A stretch of 64,000 nt of DNA from Paenibacillaceae bacterium (GCA_029256185.1 JAQSYI010000009.1:124001-188000), one strand, 5' to 3'. Counted from the stretch's first letter, positions 25,729-35,170 are shown. The notes: a model not told the origin generated them from the sequence alone. A program made the numbers and translations.

Positions 25729-26650
25729 TCTGCCCACTCCCCGTCATTTCCAAGAATTTGTCTTCCAATGTCTTGACGCTGGCCCTCACGCCATATACCT
25801 TAAGCCCTTCCTTCACCAGATGTTCAATGATCTCCGGGATCTGCTCCCGGTCGATTGCAACGGTGAAGCCGGCTCCTGCCGGTAAGAACTGCTGCTGCGG
25901 ATAGAGGCGGACCAGCAGATTCTGCGCCTCCAGCGGCTGATCCACCTCAAACTGCACATGGGTCAACCCCTCCTCGCTGGTCAGCTCGCGCATCTCCTGC
26001 ACATCCACCAGCTTGCCGTTCTGAATCACTGCCACGCGGTCGCACATAAGCTCCATCTCCGACAGCAGATGGCTGGAGACCATAACGGTGATTCCTTCGT
26101 CCTTGGCCAGCTTGCGGAGATAGTCACGCAGCTCCCGGATGCCTGCCGGGTCCAGCCCGTTAGTCGGCTCGTCCAGAATCAGCAGCTTGGGCCTGTGCAT
26201 GATCGCCTGGGCCACGCCCAGACGCTGGCGCATCCCCAGGGAATACCGTTTGACCTTATCGTGAATCCGGTTTTCCAGCCCCACCAGCTTGACCACTTCT
26301 TCCAGCCTGCTCTTGGCAATTCCCTCATGCATTCTGGAGTAGTGGACCAGGTTCTGGTAGCCGCTCAGATACTTGTACATTTCCGGATTTTCCACGATGC
26401 CGCCGATCAGTTTCATAGCCCCTTCGAAATCCGATTTTACATCAACACCACTGACCTTGACGCTTCCCTCGGTCATGGAGATTAATCCCGTAATCATGCG
26501 GATGGTTGTCGTTTTGCCCGCACCATTGGGCCCAAGCAGCCCAAACACCTCGCCGCTGGGCACATCGAAGGTCAGATGATCCACAATGGTTTTGCTTCCA
26601 ATCCTTTTGGTCAAATTATGCAGTTGAAGCACAGCATGGGATTCTGGCAT
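25721..26650 (-). CDS. ABC transporter ATP-binding protein (BcrA/DrrA-like)
   Basis: This is a 309-residue ATPase. Walker A is GLLGPNGAGKTTTI, the Q-loop region GGIVENPEMY, the signature YSLGMRQRLGVA, Walker B LLILDEPTNGLD and the switch VSSHLLSE. The C-terminal extension after residue 215 is typical of exporters for peptide antibiotics or of resistance transporters. It powers the overlapping permease. GGAAG precedes the ATG. No regulator lies next to it; a two-component or self-resistance role cannot be decided here. Confidence 0.9.
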   Translation of the reverse strand: MPESHAVLQLHNLTKRIGSKTIVDHLTFDVPSGEVFGLLGPNGAGKTTTIRMITGLISMTEGSVKVSGVDVKSDFEGAMKLIGGIVENPEMYKYLSGYQNLVHYSRMHEGIAKSRLEEVVKLVGLENRIHDKVKRYSLGMRQRLGVAQAIMHRPKLLILDEPTNGLDPAGIRELRDYLRKLAKDEGITVMVSSHLLSEMELMCDRVAVIQNGKLVDVQEMRELTSEEGLTHVQFEVDQPLEAQNLLVRLYPQQQFLPAGAGFTVAIDREQIPEIIEHLVKEGLKVYGVRASVKTLEDKFLEMTGSGQIE

Positions 26651-26778
26651 GGATAGGCACTTCCCTTCAAGTTTCTACCATATTATCGGAAATTCCTTAA
26701 TTGTGAAAGGCTTATTTTCTTAACAATCCCTTAAATACCCTTACTGTGTCCCTATAAAACAAGAAAGCTTCCCTTTTT

Positions 26779-26852
26779 GCCTGCTGAAGGCCAGACGGAA
26801 CGACCGCATCCTCTCTCTTGCCTGCCGAAGGCCTGTCGGAACGACCGCGTCC
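26779..26852. repeat. Tandem 40-bp imperfect repeat
   Basis: TGCCTGCTGAAGGCC (26779) and TGCCTGCCGAAGGCC (26819) each continue into CGGAACGACCGC(A/G)TCC. It lies upstream of the leftward ABC ATPase and is non-coding. Confidence 0.7.
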
Positions 26853-27034
26853 AGTCCACCAGTTGATGGTCCGGCGGATCGTGTCACAGCTGGAAATCCA
26901 ACACATGGTGTCCATTATTTCCAATTTTTATATATAAAAACAGGAAAGATTCAGAATACGACTGTGCAAGTTCGTGCTATAATCTAGCTAGCGGAAACGC
27001 CGCGCCTCCTCGCTCATTCTCATCGGAAGCGGAA

Positions 27035-27170
27035 GCAAGACGGAGTTAACGGAAATCACGGGGAATTGATGCGCAAACCCCGCATTTTTACGGATTAACG
27101 GAAATTTTTTCCGTTAAATCCTCGCTATAGAGTGATTTTCAAGCAATAACGGAAATTTCTTCCATTACGC
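27035..27170. repeat. AACGGAAAT repeat cluster with palindrome
   Basis: AACGGAAAT occurs at about 27049, 27097 and 27150, and TTAACGGAAA-TTT-TTTCCGTTAA (27095-27117) is a near-perfect foldback. The rest of 26853-27250 holds only an extended -10-like TGCTATAAT near 26976, a candidate promoter for the MFS gene. Confidence 0.6.
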
Positions 27171-27250
27171 CATCAGCTTAACTGTTTATACTTGGCCGTG
27201 TTTGCAAACACGCCCTAGCATGACTGATATGCATAAAGGAGACCTTGTTC

Positions 27251-28456
27251 ATGACGTCCATCGCCACCAACAATCCAGCCGAATCCGTCGGCACCGCCGT
27301 GCAGCCGTCGCGCCGGAGAGTGATTCTGTTTTCCATTGTTACCATTCTGTTCTGGATCAGCATGTATACCTATGTCCCTGTCCTGTCCCCTTATCTGGAG
27401 GACCGGGGCTATTCCTTCTCAATGATTGGCATCATCCTGGGCAGCTACGGCTTCATGCAGATTGTGATCCGGCTCCCCCTGGGCATCTGGTCGGACCGGA
27501 TGGGCATACGCAAGCCCTTCTTGTTCCTCGGCTTTGCCGCTACCATACTGAGCTGCCTGCTGTTTCTCATACCCGGACATTGGATCTGGCCACTGGTCGG
27601 CAGAGCCACCGCAGGCATATCCGCTTCCACCTGGGTGGGCTTCACCGTGCTGTTCGCCGGTTATTATGCCAAGGAGGAGGCAACCCGGGCCATGGGCACC
27701 ATCAGCTTCCTGACGATAGTGGGCCAGCTGATTGGCATGGCCTTGTCCGGCTGGATGGCCGAGGGCTTCGGCTGGAGCTCCGTATTCCTTGCAGGGGCGG
27801 TTGCCGGCGGGGTGGGTTTGGTGCTCACCTCTGCGGTGTTTGAGCCGAAGGCCGAGCTGGGACGTGCTCCCATGCAGGCCAAGGATCTGGCTGCTGTGGT
27901 AAAAAATCCTCTGCTGCTTAAGGTATCCGTGCTGTCTATTCTGGCCCACAGCATTCTGTTCATTACCATGTTCGGCTTCACCCCGTCCAAGGCGCTGGAT
28001 CTGGGAGCCCTGAAGAGCGATCTCACTCTGCTCAGCGTATTCTTCATGGTTCCTCATGCGGTTACGGCCATCCTGTCCGGGAAAAAACTCGCGCCGCGCT
28101 TCGGACCCTGGAATACAGCTCTGGCGGGATTTGCATTAAGCGCCGCCTGTACGCTCTCCATTCCGTTTCTTCACAGCTTCGCGGCTCTCTGCGCTACCCA
28201 GGCAATCAACGGCTTTGCCCAGGGACTGCACATGCCGCTGCTCCTGGGACTGGCCATTCAAGAGATCGAGCCGGCCAAGCGGGCTACCGCCATGGGCTTT
28301 TACCAGGCTGTCTATGCCTTGGGCATGTTCTGCGGGCCTTTCCTCGCCGGCTGGCTGAATGAGGGCTACGGTTTATCCGCCGGCTTCTATCTTGGCGGCT
28401 TCATTGGTGTTTTTGCTGCGGCACTGACCTTCTTCTGGAGAAAGGCCCGGCAGTAA
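27251..28456 (+). CDS. MFS transporter
   Basis: This 401-residue protein has 12 hydrophobic segments. The signature loop IWSDRMGIRKP lies between segments 2 and 3, and MPLLLGLAIQEIEPAKRATAMGFYQA lies in the C-terminal half. The opening PYLEDRGYSFSMIGIILGSYGFMQ is typical of drug/H+ or metabolite antiporters of the MFS_1 group. The ATG at 27251 is nine bases after AAAGGAG. An AraC regulator starts 18 bases downstream, suggesting that transporter and regulator are co-expressed and that the regulator senses the transported compound. Confidence 0.85.
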   Translation: MTSIATNNPAESVGTAVQPSRRRVILFSIVTILFWISMYTYVPVLSPYLEDRGYSFSMIGIILGSYGFMQIVIRLPLGIWSDRMGIRKPFLFLGFAATILSCLLFLIPGHWIWPLVGRATAGISASTWVGFTVLFAGYYAKEEATRAMGTISFLTIVGQLIGMALSGWMAEGFGWSSVFLAGAVAGGVGLVLTSAVFEPKAELGRAPMQAKDLAAVVKNPLLLKVSVLSILAHSILFITMFGFTPSKALDLGALKSDLTLLSVFFMVPHAVTAILSGKKLAPRFGPWNTALAGFALSAACTLSIPFLHSFAALCATQAINGFAQGLHMPLLLGLAIQEIEPAKRATAMGFYQAVYALGMFCGPFLAGWLNEGYGLSAGFYLGGFIGVFAAALTFFWRKARQ

Positions 28457-28474
28457 AATGGGGGAATGAACCTT

Positions 28475-29296
28475 ATGGTAGACGAATCCTGGTGGGGCAT
28501 TGTACCTGAACTGGTGCTGCACAATTATTGGCATGAAAAGGAACAATTTGAGTTGGAATCGGATTATTATGCCAACTGGACGATCTTCGCCGTTGTGGAA
28601 GGCAAGTTTCAGTACGAAATCAACGGGCAGCGGGGCACGGCCATTTTTCCCGAGCTGATAATTTGTCCTCCGGAGACGGAGTTCCGAAGACAAGTATTGG
28701 AGCCGCTGAGCTTTCATTTCCTGTCCTTTCGGCTCATGTCCGCAGACAAACCGCTGCTTGTTCTGCCAGGCGGCAACCCGGGCAGACTGGTGCTGGCCGA
28801 CACCCACCGCCTGACCGCCACATACAGCCAATTGCGCAATGCCGCAGGCTTGACCGGACGTTCAGGGATGCTGTGGAGGGATCATCTGCTGAAGGATATC
28901 TGGAGACAGCATATCTTCGAACAACTGTTTCCTGACCAGTCTGATCCCATGCCCAAGCCGCTTTCCTCCCATATTGATCCTGCCGCCGAAGCAGCGGCCC
29001 GCCTGATTGAGGAGCATGCCTTCTCTTCGCTCAGCCTGTCGTCTGTGGCGGAGGGACTGGGGATAACTCCGGTTCAACTGACCCGCAAGTACAAGGCAGC
29101 CTATGGAATCACCCCTTCCGAGCATGTTACCGCCCTGCGCATCCGCAAGGCCTGCTCTTTGCTAAGCGGCACCACCCACAGCTTGGAATGGATTGCCGAG
29201 GCTTGCGGCTACGAGAACGCCTTCTATTTCAGCCGCATCTTCGCCAAGAGAATGAAATTAAGTCCTTCTTCATACCGCAAGGCATACCGGATATAA
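28475..29296 (+). CDS. AraC family transcriptional regulator
   Basis: This is a 273-residue regulator. Residues 1-150 form a cupin-like sensory domain (FAVVEGKFQYEINGQRGTAI, ELIICPPETEF). The C-terminus holds two helix-turn-helix motifs: LSLSSVAEGLGITPVQLTRK and LEWIAEACGYENAFYFSRIF with the AraC signature FAKRMKLSPSSYRK. ATG 28475 lies about ten bases after GGGGGA; ATG 28466 touches it. It is probably in one transcript with the MFS gene. Confidence 0.9.
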   Translation: MVDESWWGIVPELVLHNYWHEKEQFELESDYYANWTIFAVVEGKFQYEINGQRGTAIFPELIICPPETEFRRQVLEPLSFHFLSFRLMSADKPLLVLPGGNPGRLVLADTHRLTATYSQLRNAAGLTGRSGMLWRDHLLKDIWRQHIFEQLFPDQSDPMPKPLSSHIDPAAEAAARLIEEHAFSSLSLSSVAEGLGITPVQLTRKYKAAYGITPSEHVTALRIRKACSLLSGTTHSLEWIAEACGYENAFYFSRIFAKRMKLSPSSYRKAYRI

Positions 29297-29337
29297 GCAT
29301 AAGCGGTAAGCAAAATCTTATTAAATCCCATAAAAAC

Positions 29338-29366
29338 ATGAACTTTTCGGCGGTAAGGACCGTCTT
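29338..29366 (+). promoter_or_regulatory. Candidate ECF-sigma promoter
   Basis: TGAACTTTT (AAC core at 29341-29343) and CGTC (29361-29364) are 17 bases apart, the common -35 AAC / -10 CGTC layout of ECF sigma targets. It sits about 24 bases before the ECF sigma gene, as expected for autoregulation. Confidence 0.6.
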
Positions 29367-29387
29367 TAATAGAAGGGGTGAGGATGA

Positions 29388-29975
29388 ATGAGCATGAATG
29401 TGAATACGAATACCGGTGCTTCGAATTTCGAGTACCTTCAATATATATCGGAAACGACGGATACAAGGGCAATTCTGCGTGATTTGATGGTGGCGTACGG
29501 GGATGATGTGTGGAATTATGCCTTCAGCCTGAGCCGCAGCTCGGATATGGCGGACGATATCACCCAGGAGGTATTCCTGAAGGTATACCGCAAGCTGGGA
29601 ACTTTCCGCGGGGAATCCTCCGTGAAGACATGGTTATTGGCGATCACTAGACATACCACCTGCGATATGCAGCGCAGCTCCTTCTGGAACAGGATCAAAG
29701 CCTCAGACATGCTGTCCTTCTCAGGTTCCTTGCCTTCAGCAGAACACGAGGTCATTGAGAAGCTGGCGATCAACGACATCTGGAAGAAGGTAATGGCTCT
29801 TCCCGTGAAATACCGGGAGGTTCTGATTCTGTTTGCCCACTATCAGTTATCCATGAAGGAAATGGCGGTTATATTGGGATTATCCGAAGGTACGGTTAAG
29901 TCCAGGCTGTTCCATGCCCGGGCCAGAGTATTGAAGCTGAAGGAGAAGGAGCGTGACTCCCTTGGATCCGAATGA
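29388..29975 (+). CDS. ECF-subfamily RNA polymerase sigma factor
   Basis: This 195-residue protein has region 2 (AYGDDVWNYAFSLSRSSDMADDITQEVFLKVYRKLGTF, split here by its motif DITQEVFLKVY) and region 4 (LPVKYREVLILFAHYQLSMK, EMAVILGLSEGTVKSRLFHARARV). The order and length match SigV/SigM/SigX-type ECF factors. Its gene overlaps the next one by 23 bases, the usual sigma/anti-sigma arrangement, and an ECF-like promoter precedes it. Confidence 0.92.
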   Translation: MSMNVNTNTGASNFEYLQYISETTDTRAILRDLMVAYGDDVWNYAFSLSRSSDMADDITQEVFLKVYRKLGTFRGESSVKTWLLAITRHTTCDMQRSSFWNRIKASDMLSFSGSLPSAEHEVIEKLAINDIWKKVMALPVKYREVLILFAHYQLSMKEMAVILGLSEGTVKSRLFHARARVLKLKEKERDSLGSE

Positions 29976-31266
29976 GCGTTACAACTGGGAAAAGGATCTC
30001 ACCCCTTCTCCGTTGCAGAGAAAGGGCTTCGATGAACAGCTGAAGCAACGCATCGAGGAACAGTTGGACCGCAAAGAAGCGCAACGCCGCAGATGGCTGT
30101 GGCCTGTGGCAGGCGCCTGTACGGTATGTGCGGTAGCCGCGGCTGTCTGGATAGTTGCGCCCTTCGATAGGGATAACGGACTGGATGCCTTGGTCAAGGC
30201 TGCCGCACCTCACACGGTGGAGTACCGCCCCGCGGAGCCTCCGCTTGTTGCGGATACCGCTGCAGAAGAACCTGCCCCAGTCAAAACTGGCGTGTTGATT
30301 GGCCTGCGTCAGGACAGTTCCACTGCCGGAAGCCCCGGCGAATACCGCACTATGATGCTGGCGCCGGTGGACGGGCAGGTGACAGTTGCAGCCGAGGGGG
30401 AAGGGATTCTTGTTCCTTACGGCCAGAAGTTCTGGAAGATTGATATGCTCACCCATACCACGGATACGGATGTAATTCATTACCTGTCTGCATACCCCGC
30501 CGATAAGGAAGCGGCTGCAGCCAGCTTCTTGGACGATCCCGATGAACAGGTGCGGCATACGGAAACACTGCTGTTTGCGGGCAACCAATATGTGTCCGTT
30601 GCCGAGGAGGAAGCTTCCGGCAACGGACAATTGATGACCACTTCCAGTCAGGTATGGGTGCGCAAGCTAAACCAGATGGCAGCGGCGCCTGTTCCTTCCT
30701 CCGCGGACAAAACAAGCTATGTGACGATTCAGGATATTTTCGGAGAAGGAGCGCGGCAGGTGCTTGACCGGATGCTGGAGCTGCCCTCCGTTCCGGCGGA
30801 GACCGGCCAGGCCGCGACAGGCGAACGGGTTGCAAAAGTCCGGCTCTCCGGCGACAACTGGGCGATTACAAGGAAACCCGGCCATTGGACGGCACAAGTG
30901 GCGGAGGTGAGCAGCAGCAGTGGAGAGCAGCCGGACCGCAACGGGCTTCAGGAATATCCCGTTGCCCTTCCCGAGGTGGTTACTTCCCATGATTCAGTCT
31001 TCAGCACGTGGGGGCAGGTGAAGTCTCTTCAAGCGGAGGCGACGGATTTGCTTGCTTCCCCGTTGGAGGATTTGATAGTGGTTCTCACGTCCAAAGAGAT
31101 GCTCCTCTATCCGTCCAATCCTACATCCGGCGGCAAGCCTGATCCCTTGCTTCATGTGCAGTTGAAGCCGGGAGAGCAGTTGGTTTCCGCTCAATGGGCT
31201 ACCGGAAGCTATGTGGCGGAATGGGTGGAGAAATCCCGCAAATATTTGCAGGGAATGGGCAACTAG
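29953..31266 (+). CDS. Probable anti-sigma factor, single-pass membrane protein
   Basis: This is a 437-residue protein that starts at GTG 29953 after AAGGAGAAGGAGC, inside the end of the sigma gene. A cytosolic N-terminus of about 45 residues (charged, helical, no zinc-binding ZAS motif seen) precedes a membrane segment (WPVAGACTVCAVAAAVWIVA, residues about 50-69) and a large extracytoplasmic domain without a recognised fold. Topology and coupling suggest it holds the ECF sigma factor at the membrane and senses an envelope signal outside. Function is inferred from position and topology. Confidence 0.7.
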   Translation: MTPLDPNERYNWEKDLTPSPLQRKGFDEQLKQRIEEQLDRKEAQRRRWLWPVAGACTVCAVAAAVWIVAPFDRDNGLDALVKAAAPHTVEYRPAEPPLVADTAAEEPAPVKTGVLIGLRQDSSTAGSPGEYRTMMLAPVDGQVTVAAEGEGILVPYGQKFWKIDMLTHTTDTDVIHYLSAYPADKEAAAASFLDDPDEQVRHTETLLFAGNQYVSVAEEEASGNGQLMTTSSQVWVRKLNQMAAAPVPSSADKTSYVTIQDIFGEGARQVLDRMLELPSVPAETGQAATGERVAKVRLSGDNWAITRKPGHWTAQVAEVSSSSGEQPDRNGLQEYPVALPEVVTSHDSVFSTWGQVKSLQAEATDLLASPLEDLIVVLTSKEMLLYPSNPTSGGKPDPLLHVQLKPGEQLVSAQWATGSYVAEWVEKSRKYLQGMGN

Positions 31267-31270
31267 TTAT

Positions 31271-31311
31271 CTGTCCGAAGGAGTAGTTGTGGTGAATCCA
31301 TATTCGGACAG
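31271..31311 (+). terminator. Stem-loop after the anti-sigma gene
   Basis: CTGTCCGAA pairs with TTCGGACAG around a 23-base loop. There is no T-run, so it may be a processing or weak termination hairpin. Confidence 0.45.
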
Positions 31312-31336
31312 CCCTCCCTAGGCGGGACATAACCGG

Positions 31337-32197
31337 TCAGTCCCGCTCTGCGCCATCTTTGTGATTTTCCTGCAGTTCCCTCTCCATCTGCCTCCTGTTG
31401 CTGAGATGGAATTTGCCCAGATTCCGCGGGAATGGACAGCCGTCAATCAGCCGGTCCACCCCTTCCGAATCCCCCGCGGCCATAAGCGTACGCAAGGCCT
31501 GTATGTACGCCAGGTCTTTGCTCTTGCGCCGTCTTGCCTCCTCCATCTCCCGGATTATCGCCCCGTGTCCGGGAATTATCATATGAAGGGGATGGGCTTG
31601 CAGAATGCCATCGAGCTTGTGCAATGCCTCCTCATACATCCGGCTGTCCCAGTCTATGAACGGAAATTCCACATCCGACAGATAATCCCCCGCAAGCAGG
31701 ATCCCAAGCGGTTCCACTACCGTAAACACCCCGTCTGAATTATGCCCCGGTGACAGATAGAAGGTTAGCTCGGTGTTGCCGACTATACATGTCTGACCGT
31801 CCCGCTCCACAACCTCATCCACATGAGGATAGTCAATCGGGTAATCCCGCTCCAGATAATATTCATCGTCGAAGGCCCGGATCTGCTCCAGAATCTGCTC
31901 CTGCTCTTCACAGGTTTTGTCCGCCAATGCCCGGCTTGCGATTATCCGTGCTCCGGGAAATGCCTTACAGCCGATAATATGGTCATAATCGGAATGGGTG
32001 AACAGAAGATACTGAGGCAGTTGTGCACAATGTTCACTAACATAGCGGCGTATCCTCTCCACTTCCTGTGGCAACCAGCAGGGGTCCACGATCAATGCCA
32101 TATCCCCGGTGCGGATTACAGCAGCGTTGGTCTGATACAGAGCGCTCCGGAACAACGCACCCGATCCGTTGGCCAGCAGCGTAATGTCCTTGTCCAT
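31337..32197 (-). CDS. Metallo-beta-lactamase fold hydrolase
   Basis: This is a 286-residue MBL-fold enzyme. The metal motif reads THSDYDHIIG, a variant of HxHxDH in which the second His is Tyr; the other sites are SPGHNSDGV, LLAGDYLSD and IIPGHGA. The changed residue suggests an altered or single-metal site, as in some glyoxalase II- or arylsulfatase-like relatives. The substrate is unknown. AAAGGAGGAATT precedes the ATG. It lies 14 bases after the O-methyltransferase gene, so the two form an operon. Confidence 0.85.
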   Translation of the reverse strand: MDKDITLLANGSGALFRSALYQTNAAVIRTGDMALIVDPCWLPQEVERIRRYVSEHCAQLPQYLLFTHSDYDHIIGCKAFPGARIIASRALADKTCEEQEQILEQIRAFDDEYYLERDYPIDYPHVDEVVERDGQTCIVGNTELTFYLSPGHNSDGVFTVVEPLGILLAGDYLSDVEFPFIDWDSRMYEEALHKLDGILQAHPLHMIIPGHGAIIREMEEARRRKSKDLAYIQALRTLMAAGDSEGVDRLIDGCPFPRNLGKFHLSNRRQMERELQENHKDGAERD

Positions 32198-32211
32198 CTG
32201 GAATTCCTCCT

Positions 32212-32868
32212 TTAGCCCTTGACCCGGGCAAGAGCCAGTCCGTCATAAGCCGGCAACAGGGCACTTTCCAGCCGGGGGTCTGCGGCGATTTGTTCATTGA
32301 AGCGGCGCAGCTGACTGGCTGAATGTCCCTGACTGGCTGAATTCATGGTACGGCCCCGCAGAAACAGGTTGTCGGCGGCGATTAGGGCTCCGGGAGTGCT
32401 CAGGGCGATGGCCAGTTCCAGATAATCCGGGTAGTTGCCCTTATCGGCATCGATGAAGAAGAAATCGAAGCTTCTGCCGTCTTCACGGAGTTGATGCAGC
32501 ATCGGAGCCGCTTCGCCCACCGCGTACTCTGCCTTGCCGTCCAAGCCGGCCATGGCCATATTGTGCCGGGCGAGTTCGGCAAAGGCGGGGTTCAGCTCCA
32601 GCGAAAGCAGCCTGCCCGATTCCGGCAGCCCTCTGGCGATGCAGATTCCGCTATAGCCGCCCAGCGCGCCGATCTCCAGGGCATTGCGTGCACCGCTTAT
32701 GCGGACAAGCAAGGTCAGCAGCCTGCCATAGCCCGCCGCCACGGATATGTCGTGAATGCCGTTGGTGCGGAGGGAGTCCCTTACCCGCTCCAGATCGGCA
32801 TCTGGCTGATACAACGATTCAATATATAGCTCCTGGGAGAGGACAGCATCCTGAGGAGATTCTTTCAT
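32212..32868 (-). CDS. O-methyltransferase (catechol/CoA OMT family, MT3)
   Basis: This 218-residue SAM-dependent enzyme has ALEIGALGGYSGICIARGL (motif I), LLSLELNPAFAELARHNM (motif II), FDFFFIDADKGNYPDYLELA (metal-binding Asp in the IDADK motif) and GALIAADNLFLRG. This is the Mg2+-dependent O-methyltransferase family that includes B. subtilis YrrM. The acceptor is unknown. GGAAGG precedes the ATG. It is the first gene of a two-gene leftward operon with the MBL hydrolase, divergent from the rRNA methyltransferase. Confidence 0.9.
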   Translation of the reverse strand: MKESPQDAVLSQELYIESLYQPDADLERVRDSLRTNGIHDISVAAGYGRLLTLLVRISGARNALEIGALGGYSGICIARGLPESGRLLSLELNPAFAELARHNMAMAGLDGKAEYAVGEAAPMLHQLREDGRSFDFFFIDADKGNYPDYLELAIALSTPGALIAADNLFLRGRTMNSASQGHSASQLRRFNEQIAADPRLESALLPAYDGLALARVKG

Positions 32869-32969
32869 GATGAAACACCTTCCTTAATGGGGAAATCGGG
32901 GCGGTTTGGCAATAAGCGCCTTTATCGCCTATACTTAAGGTATTATAGCAATGAAAAGAGGAAACAGGA

Positions 32970-34133
32970 ATGGCTAAGCTGCAACTGATTGCAACCTGCC
33001 CTATGGGTCTGGAGGCTGTCGTAGCCCGGGAATTGAAAGAACTGGGATACGGGGATTTGATGGTGGAAAACGGCAGGGTCACTTTTACGGGTGACGAACT
33101 GGCCATATGCCGCGCCAACCTGTGGCTGCGTACAGCAGACCGGGTGCTGGTCAAGATGGGGGAATTCAAGGCGACAACCTTCGATGAATTGTTCGAAGGA
33201 ACGAAAGCCCTGCCCTGGAATCAATGGATTCCCGAGAATGGCGAGTTCCCGGCACAGGGCCGGTCCCATAAATCCCAGCTGTCAAGCGTCCCGGCCTGCC
33301 AGGGAATCGTCAAGAAAGCTATGGTTGAGCAAATGAAGCAGCGCTACCACCGCGACTGGTTCCCGGAGGACGGGGGCCGCTATGTGGCCGAGGTTGCGCT
33401 ATTGAATGATATCGCCACGCTGACATTGGACACCACTGGACCAAGCCTGCATAAGCGGGGCTACCGCAAGCTGGCCACAGAAGCACCGTTAAAGGAAACG
33501 ATGGCAGCCGCCATGATTCTGCTAAGCCGCTGGCGCCCGGACCGCCCTCTGTATGATCCCTTCTGCGGTTCCGGCACGATCCCGATTGAAGCCGCCATGA
33601 TTGGATGGAACCTGGCTCCGGGCCTGCGCCGCTCCTTCCCTTCCGAAGCATGGCCTACGATTGGAGCGAAGCTGTGGGAGCAGGCACGGGAGGAAGCCTT
33701 CGATCTGGTGAAGGATGATGTGCCGCTCCACATTGGCGGAAGCGACATCGATCCGGCAGCCATTGAAGTGGCTGAAGCAGCGGTCAAGGCGGCCGGGCTG
33801 TCCGGGGAAATCCGGCTAAGCACCCTTCCCGTGGCCCAGGCGCGCTTGCAAGGTGAATACGGGTGTGTGATCACGAATCCCCCTTACGGAGAACGAATCG
33901 GGGACCCCGAGGACGTCCAGCAGGCGCTCCGTCAATTGGGCGCACTCACCGGAAGGCACCCTTCCTGGTCCACCTTCGTACTCAGCCCGAGCAAGGAACT
34001 GGAGCAATATTTCCGGCGGGATGCCGCCAAGAAGCGGAAGTTGTACAACGGACGAATTGAATGCAATCTTTATCAATTCTTTACCCCAGGCAATCTGTTC
34101 AGAAGAGAGCATGATGACCAGAAGCAGGAGTAA
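32970..34133 (+). CDS. THUMP-domain class I RNA methyltransferase (YpsC/RlmL-like)
   Basis: This 387-residue enzyme has an N-terminal ferredoxin-like/THUMP region (residues about 1-160, CPMGLEAVVARELKELGYGD) that binds RNA, followed by a Rossmann methyltransferase domain: PLYDPFCGSGTIPIEAAMIG (motif I), GGSDIDPAAIEVA (II) and VITNPPYGERIG (catalytic NPPY). It should add a methyl group to a base amine in 23S rRNA, as RlmL/RlmK relatives do. It is monocistronic and followed by a strong terminator. Confidence 0.92.
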   Translation: MAKLQLIATCPMGLEAVVARELKELGYGDLMVENGRVTFTGDELAICRANLWLRTADRVLVKMGEFKATTFDELFEGTKALPWNQWIPENGEFPAQGRSHKSQLSSVPACQGIVKKAMVEQMKQRYHRDWFPEDGGRYVAEVALLNDIATLTLDTTGPSLHKRGYRKLATEAPLKETMAAAMILLSRWRPDRPLYDPFCGSGTIPIEAAMIGWNLAPGLRRSFPSEAWPTIGAKLWEQAREEAFDLVKDDVPLHIGGSDIDPAAIEVAEAAVKAAGLSGEIRLSTLPVAQARLQGEYGCVITNPPYGERIGDPEDVQQALRQLGALTGRHPSWSTFVLSPSKELEQYFRRDAAKKRKLYNGRIECNLYQFFTPGNLFRREHDDQKQE

Positions 34134-34212
34134 GCCGGGAAGAGCGGAGTGGACAAGCGGTTAACACGGACTAAGGTTAATTATGGATGGAGCAATGGCA
34201 ATATGAAGGAAC

Positions 34213-34246
34213 AGCGGAAGGGCCGCAATTGCCCTTCCGCTTTTTT
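34213..34246 (+). terminator. Terminator after the RNA methyltransferase gene
   Basis: GCGGAAGGGC pairs perfectly with GCCCTTCCGC around an eight-base loop, followed by TTTTTT. Confidence 0.92.
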
Positions 34247-34334
34247 GCCGGAATAAGCATCCCGCTCCAGCATGCATAAATTACTAAAATCATGCAAAAC
34301 TACAAGTATTAAAAATGAAAAAAGGTGATTAAGC

Positions 34335-34853
34335 ATGTTGGTTATTGTGAGAATCCTTATGATTGCTATTCCGTGGCTGTCGCTGCTGCTGCTGAAAAAA
34401 GAAGTCATCAAACGGTTTATGACCGCCACGCTGGTTGTTACCATTCTGCTTATGCTGCTCGGCGAGTTGGCGGTAACCTACAACTGGTGGACTTACCAAG
34501 ATAAGCTTTTTCCCGGCCTGTCCGTGGATGTTCCCTTTATATTCGGGGCGTTTATTCCTGCGACTATCTGGGCGCTGGTGGTTGGTTACGGCCATCCCGT
34601 AAGATATGTGGTGATTAATGCGGCCGCCGCCGTTTTTCTGGCATACCCGCTTATTTCGCTGTACGAGTATATCGACTACAGCCAATTGAACAATTTCAAG
34701 GACTGGCATTCCATGGTAACTTCCTTCTCGCTGGCGCTTATTGCCTACTGGAGCCAGATGTGGCAGGACGGGGTTATCAAGCCAATCCCCGGGGAATCCC
34801 CGTTAAGAAAATTCAAGGAGGTTGAATTCCCTGCCAGGGAAAAAGCCAGATAA
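34335..34853 (+). CDS. CBO0543 family membrane protein
   Basis: This 172-residue protein has five to six hydrophobic segments. It contains WLSLLLLKKEVIKRFMTATL, then YNWWTYQDKLFPGLSVDVPF, and ends in a charged cytosolic tail. This is the pattern of the CBO0543 family, common in Bacillales, often in several copies per genome and possibly spore-related; the function is unknown. AAAAAGGTGATT precedes the ATG. Confidence 0.7.
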   Translation: MLVIVRILMIAIPWLSLLLLKKEVIKRFMTATLVVTILLMLLGELAVTYNWWTYQDKLFPGLSVDVPFIFGAFIPATIWALVVGYGHPVRYVVINAAAAVFLAYPLISLYEYIDYSQLNNFKDWHSMVTSFSLALIAYWSQMWQDGVIKPIPGESPLRKFKEVEFPAREKAR

Positions 34854-34969
34854 TGCAGCGGCACTTTGTCCGGGCCCAGGTGAATCCCGGAGTTCCTCAC
34901 AGCCTTGCCCTGCTGCCCATCAGAACCTGCACCGGCGGCCTGTGGGGCGTCCAGTCGGCTATGCCCCCC

Positions 34970-35170
34970 TCAGCCGGCGCGCCCCGCCACAGGTATAGCC
35001 GCCAGAATCCGGTCCGTGCGGAAGGTGCGGGGTTGGCCGGTCTTCAGACAGAGGGCCTGCACAAATCCGCCCTTCACGCCCCGAATCCGGATAAGGCGCT
35101 GCGACAATTGTCCATCCGGCGCCAAGTAGACGATCTCCACAGTACGTCCTTCATATTTGTCCAATCGCAC
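34970..35170 (-). CDS. Small protein of unknown function behind a LexA-like box
   Basis: This 66-residue soluble protein (VRLDKYEGRTVEIVYLAPDG, then LIRIRGVKGGFVQALCLKTG, PRTFRTDRILAAIPV) looks like a single small beta domain reminiscent of the WYL fold, but I cannot name the family. GGTGGAGG is followed by GTG 35170 after four bases and by in-frame TTG 35164 after ten; either may be used. Just upstream are a promoter and the palindrome AGAACAAATGTTCT, a DinR/LexA-type operator. This suggests DNA-damage regulation. Confidence 0.65.
   Translation of the reverse strand: MRLDKYEGRTVEIVYLAPDGQLSQRLIRIRGVKGGFVQALCLKTGQPRTFRTDRILAAIPVAGRAG

Noticed and set aside
31276..31321. Ten-codon ORF (GTG GTG AAT ...) after AAGGAG downstream of the anti-sigma gene
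   Set aside because: The site lies in a stem-loop and the peptide is only ten residues; chance is the better explanation without conservation data.
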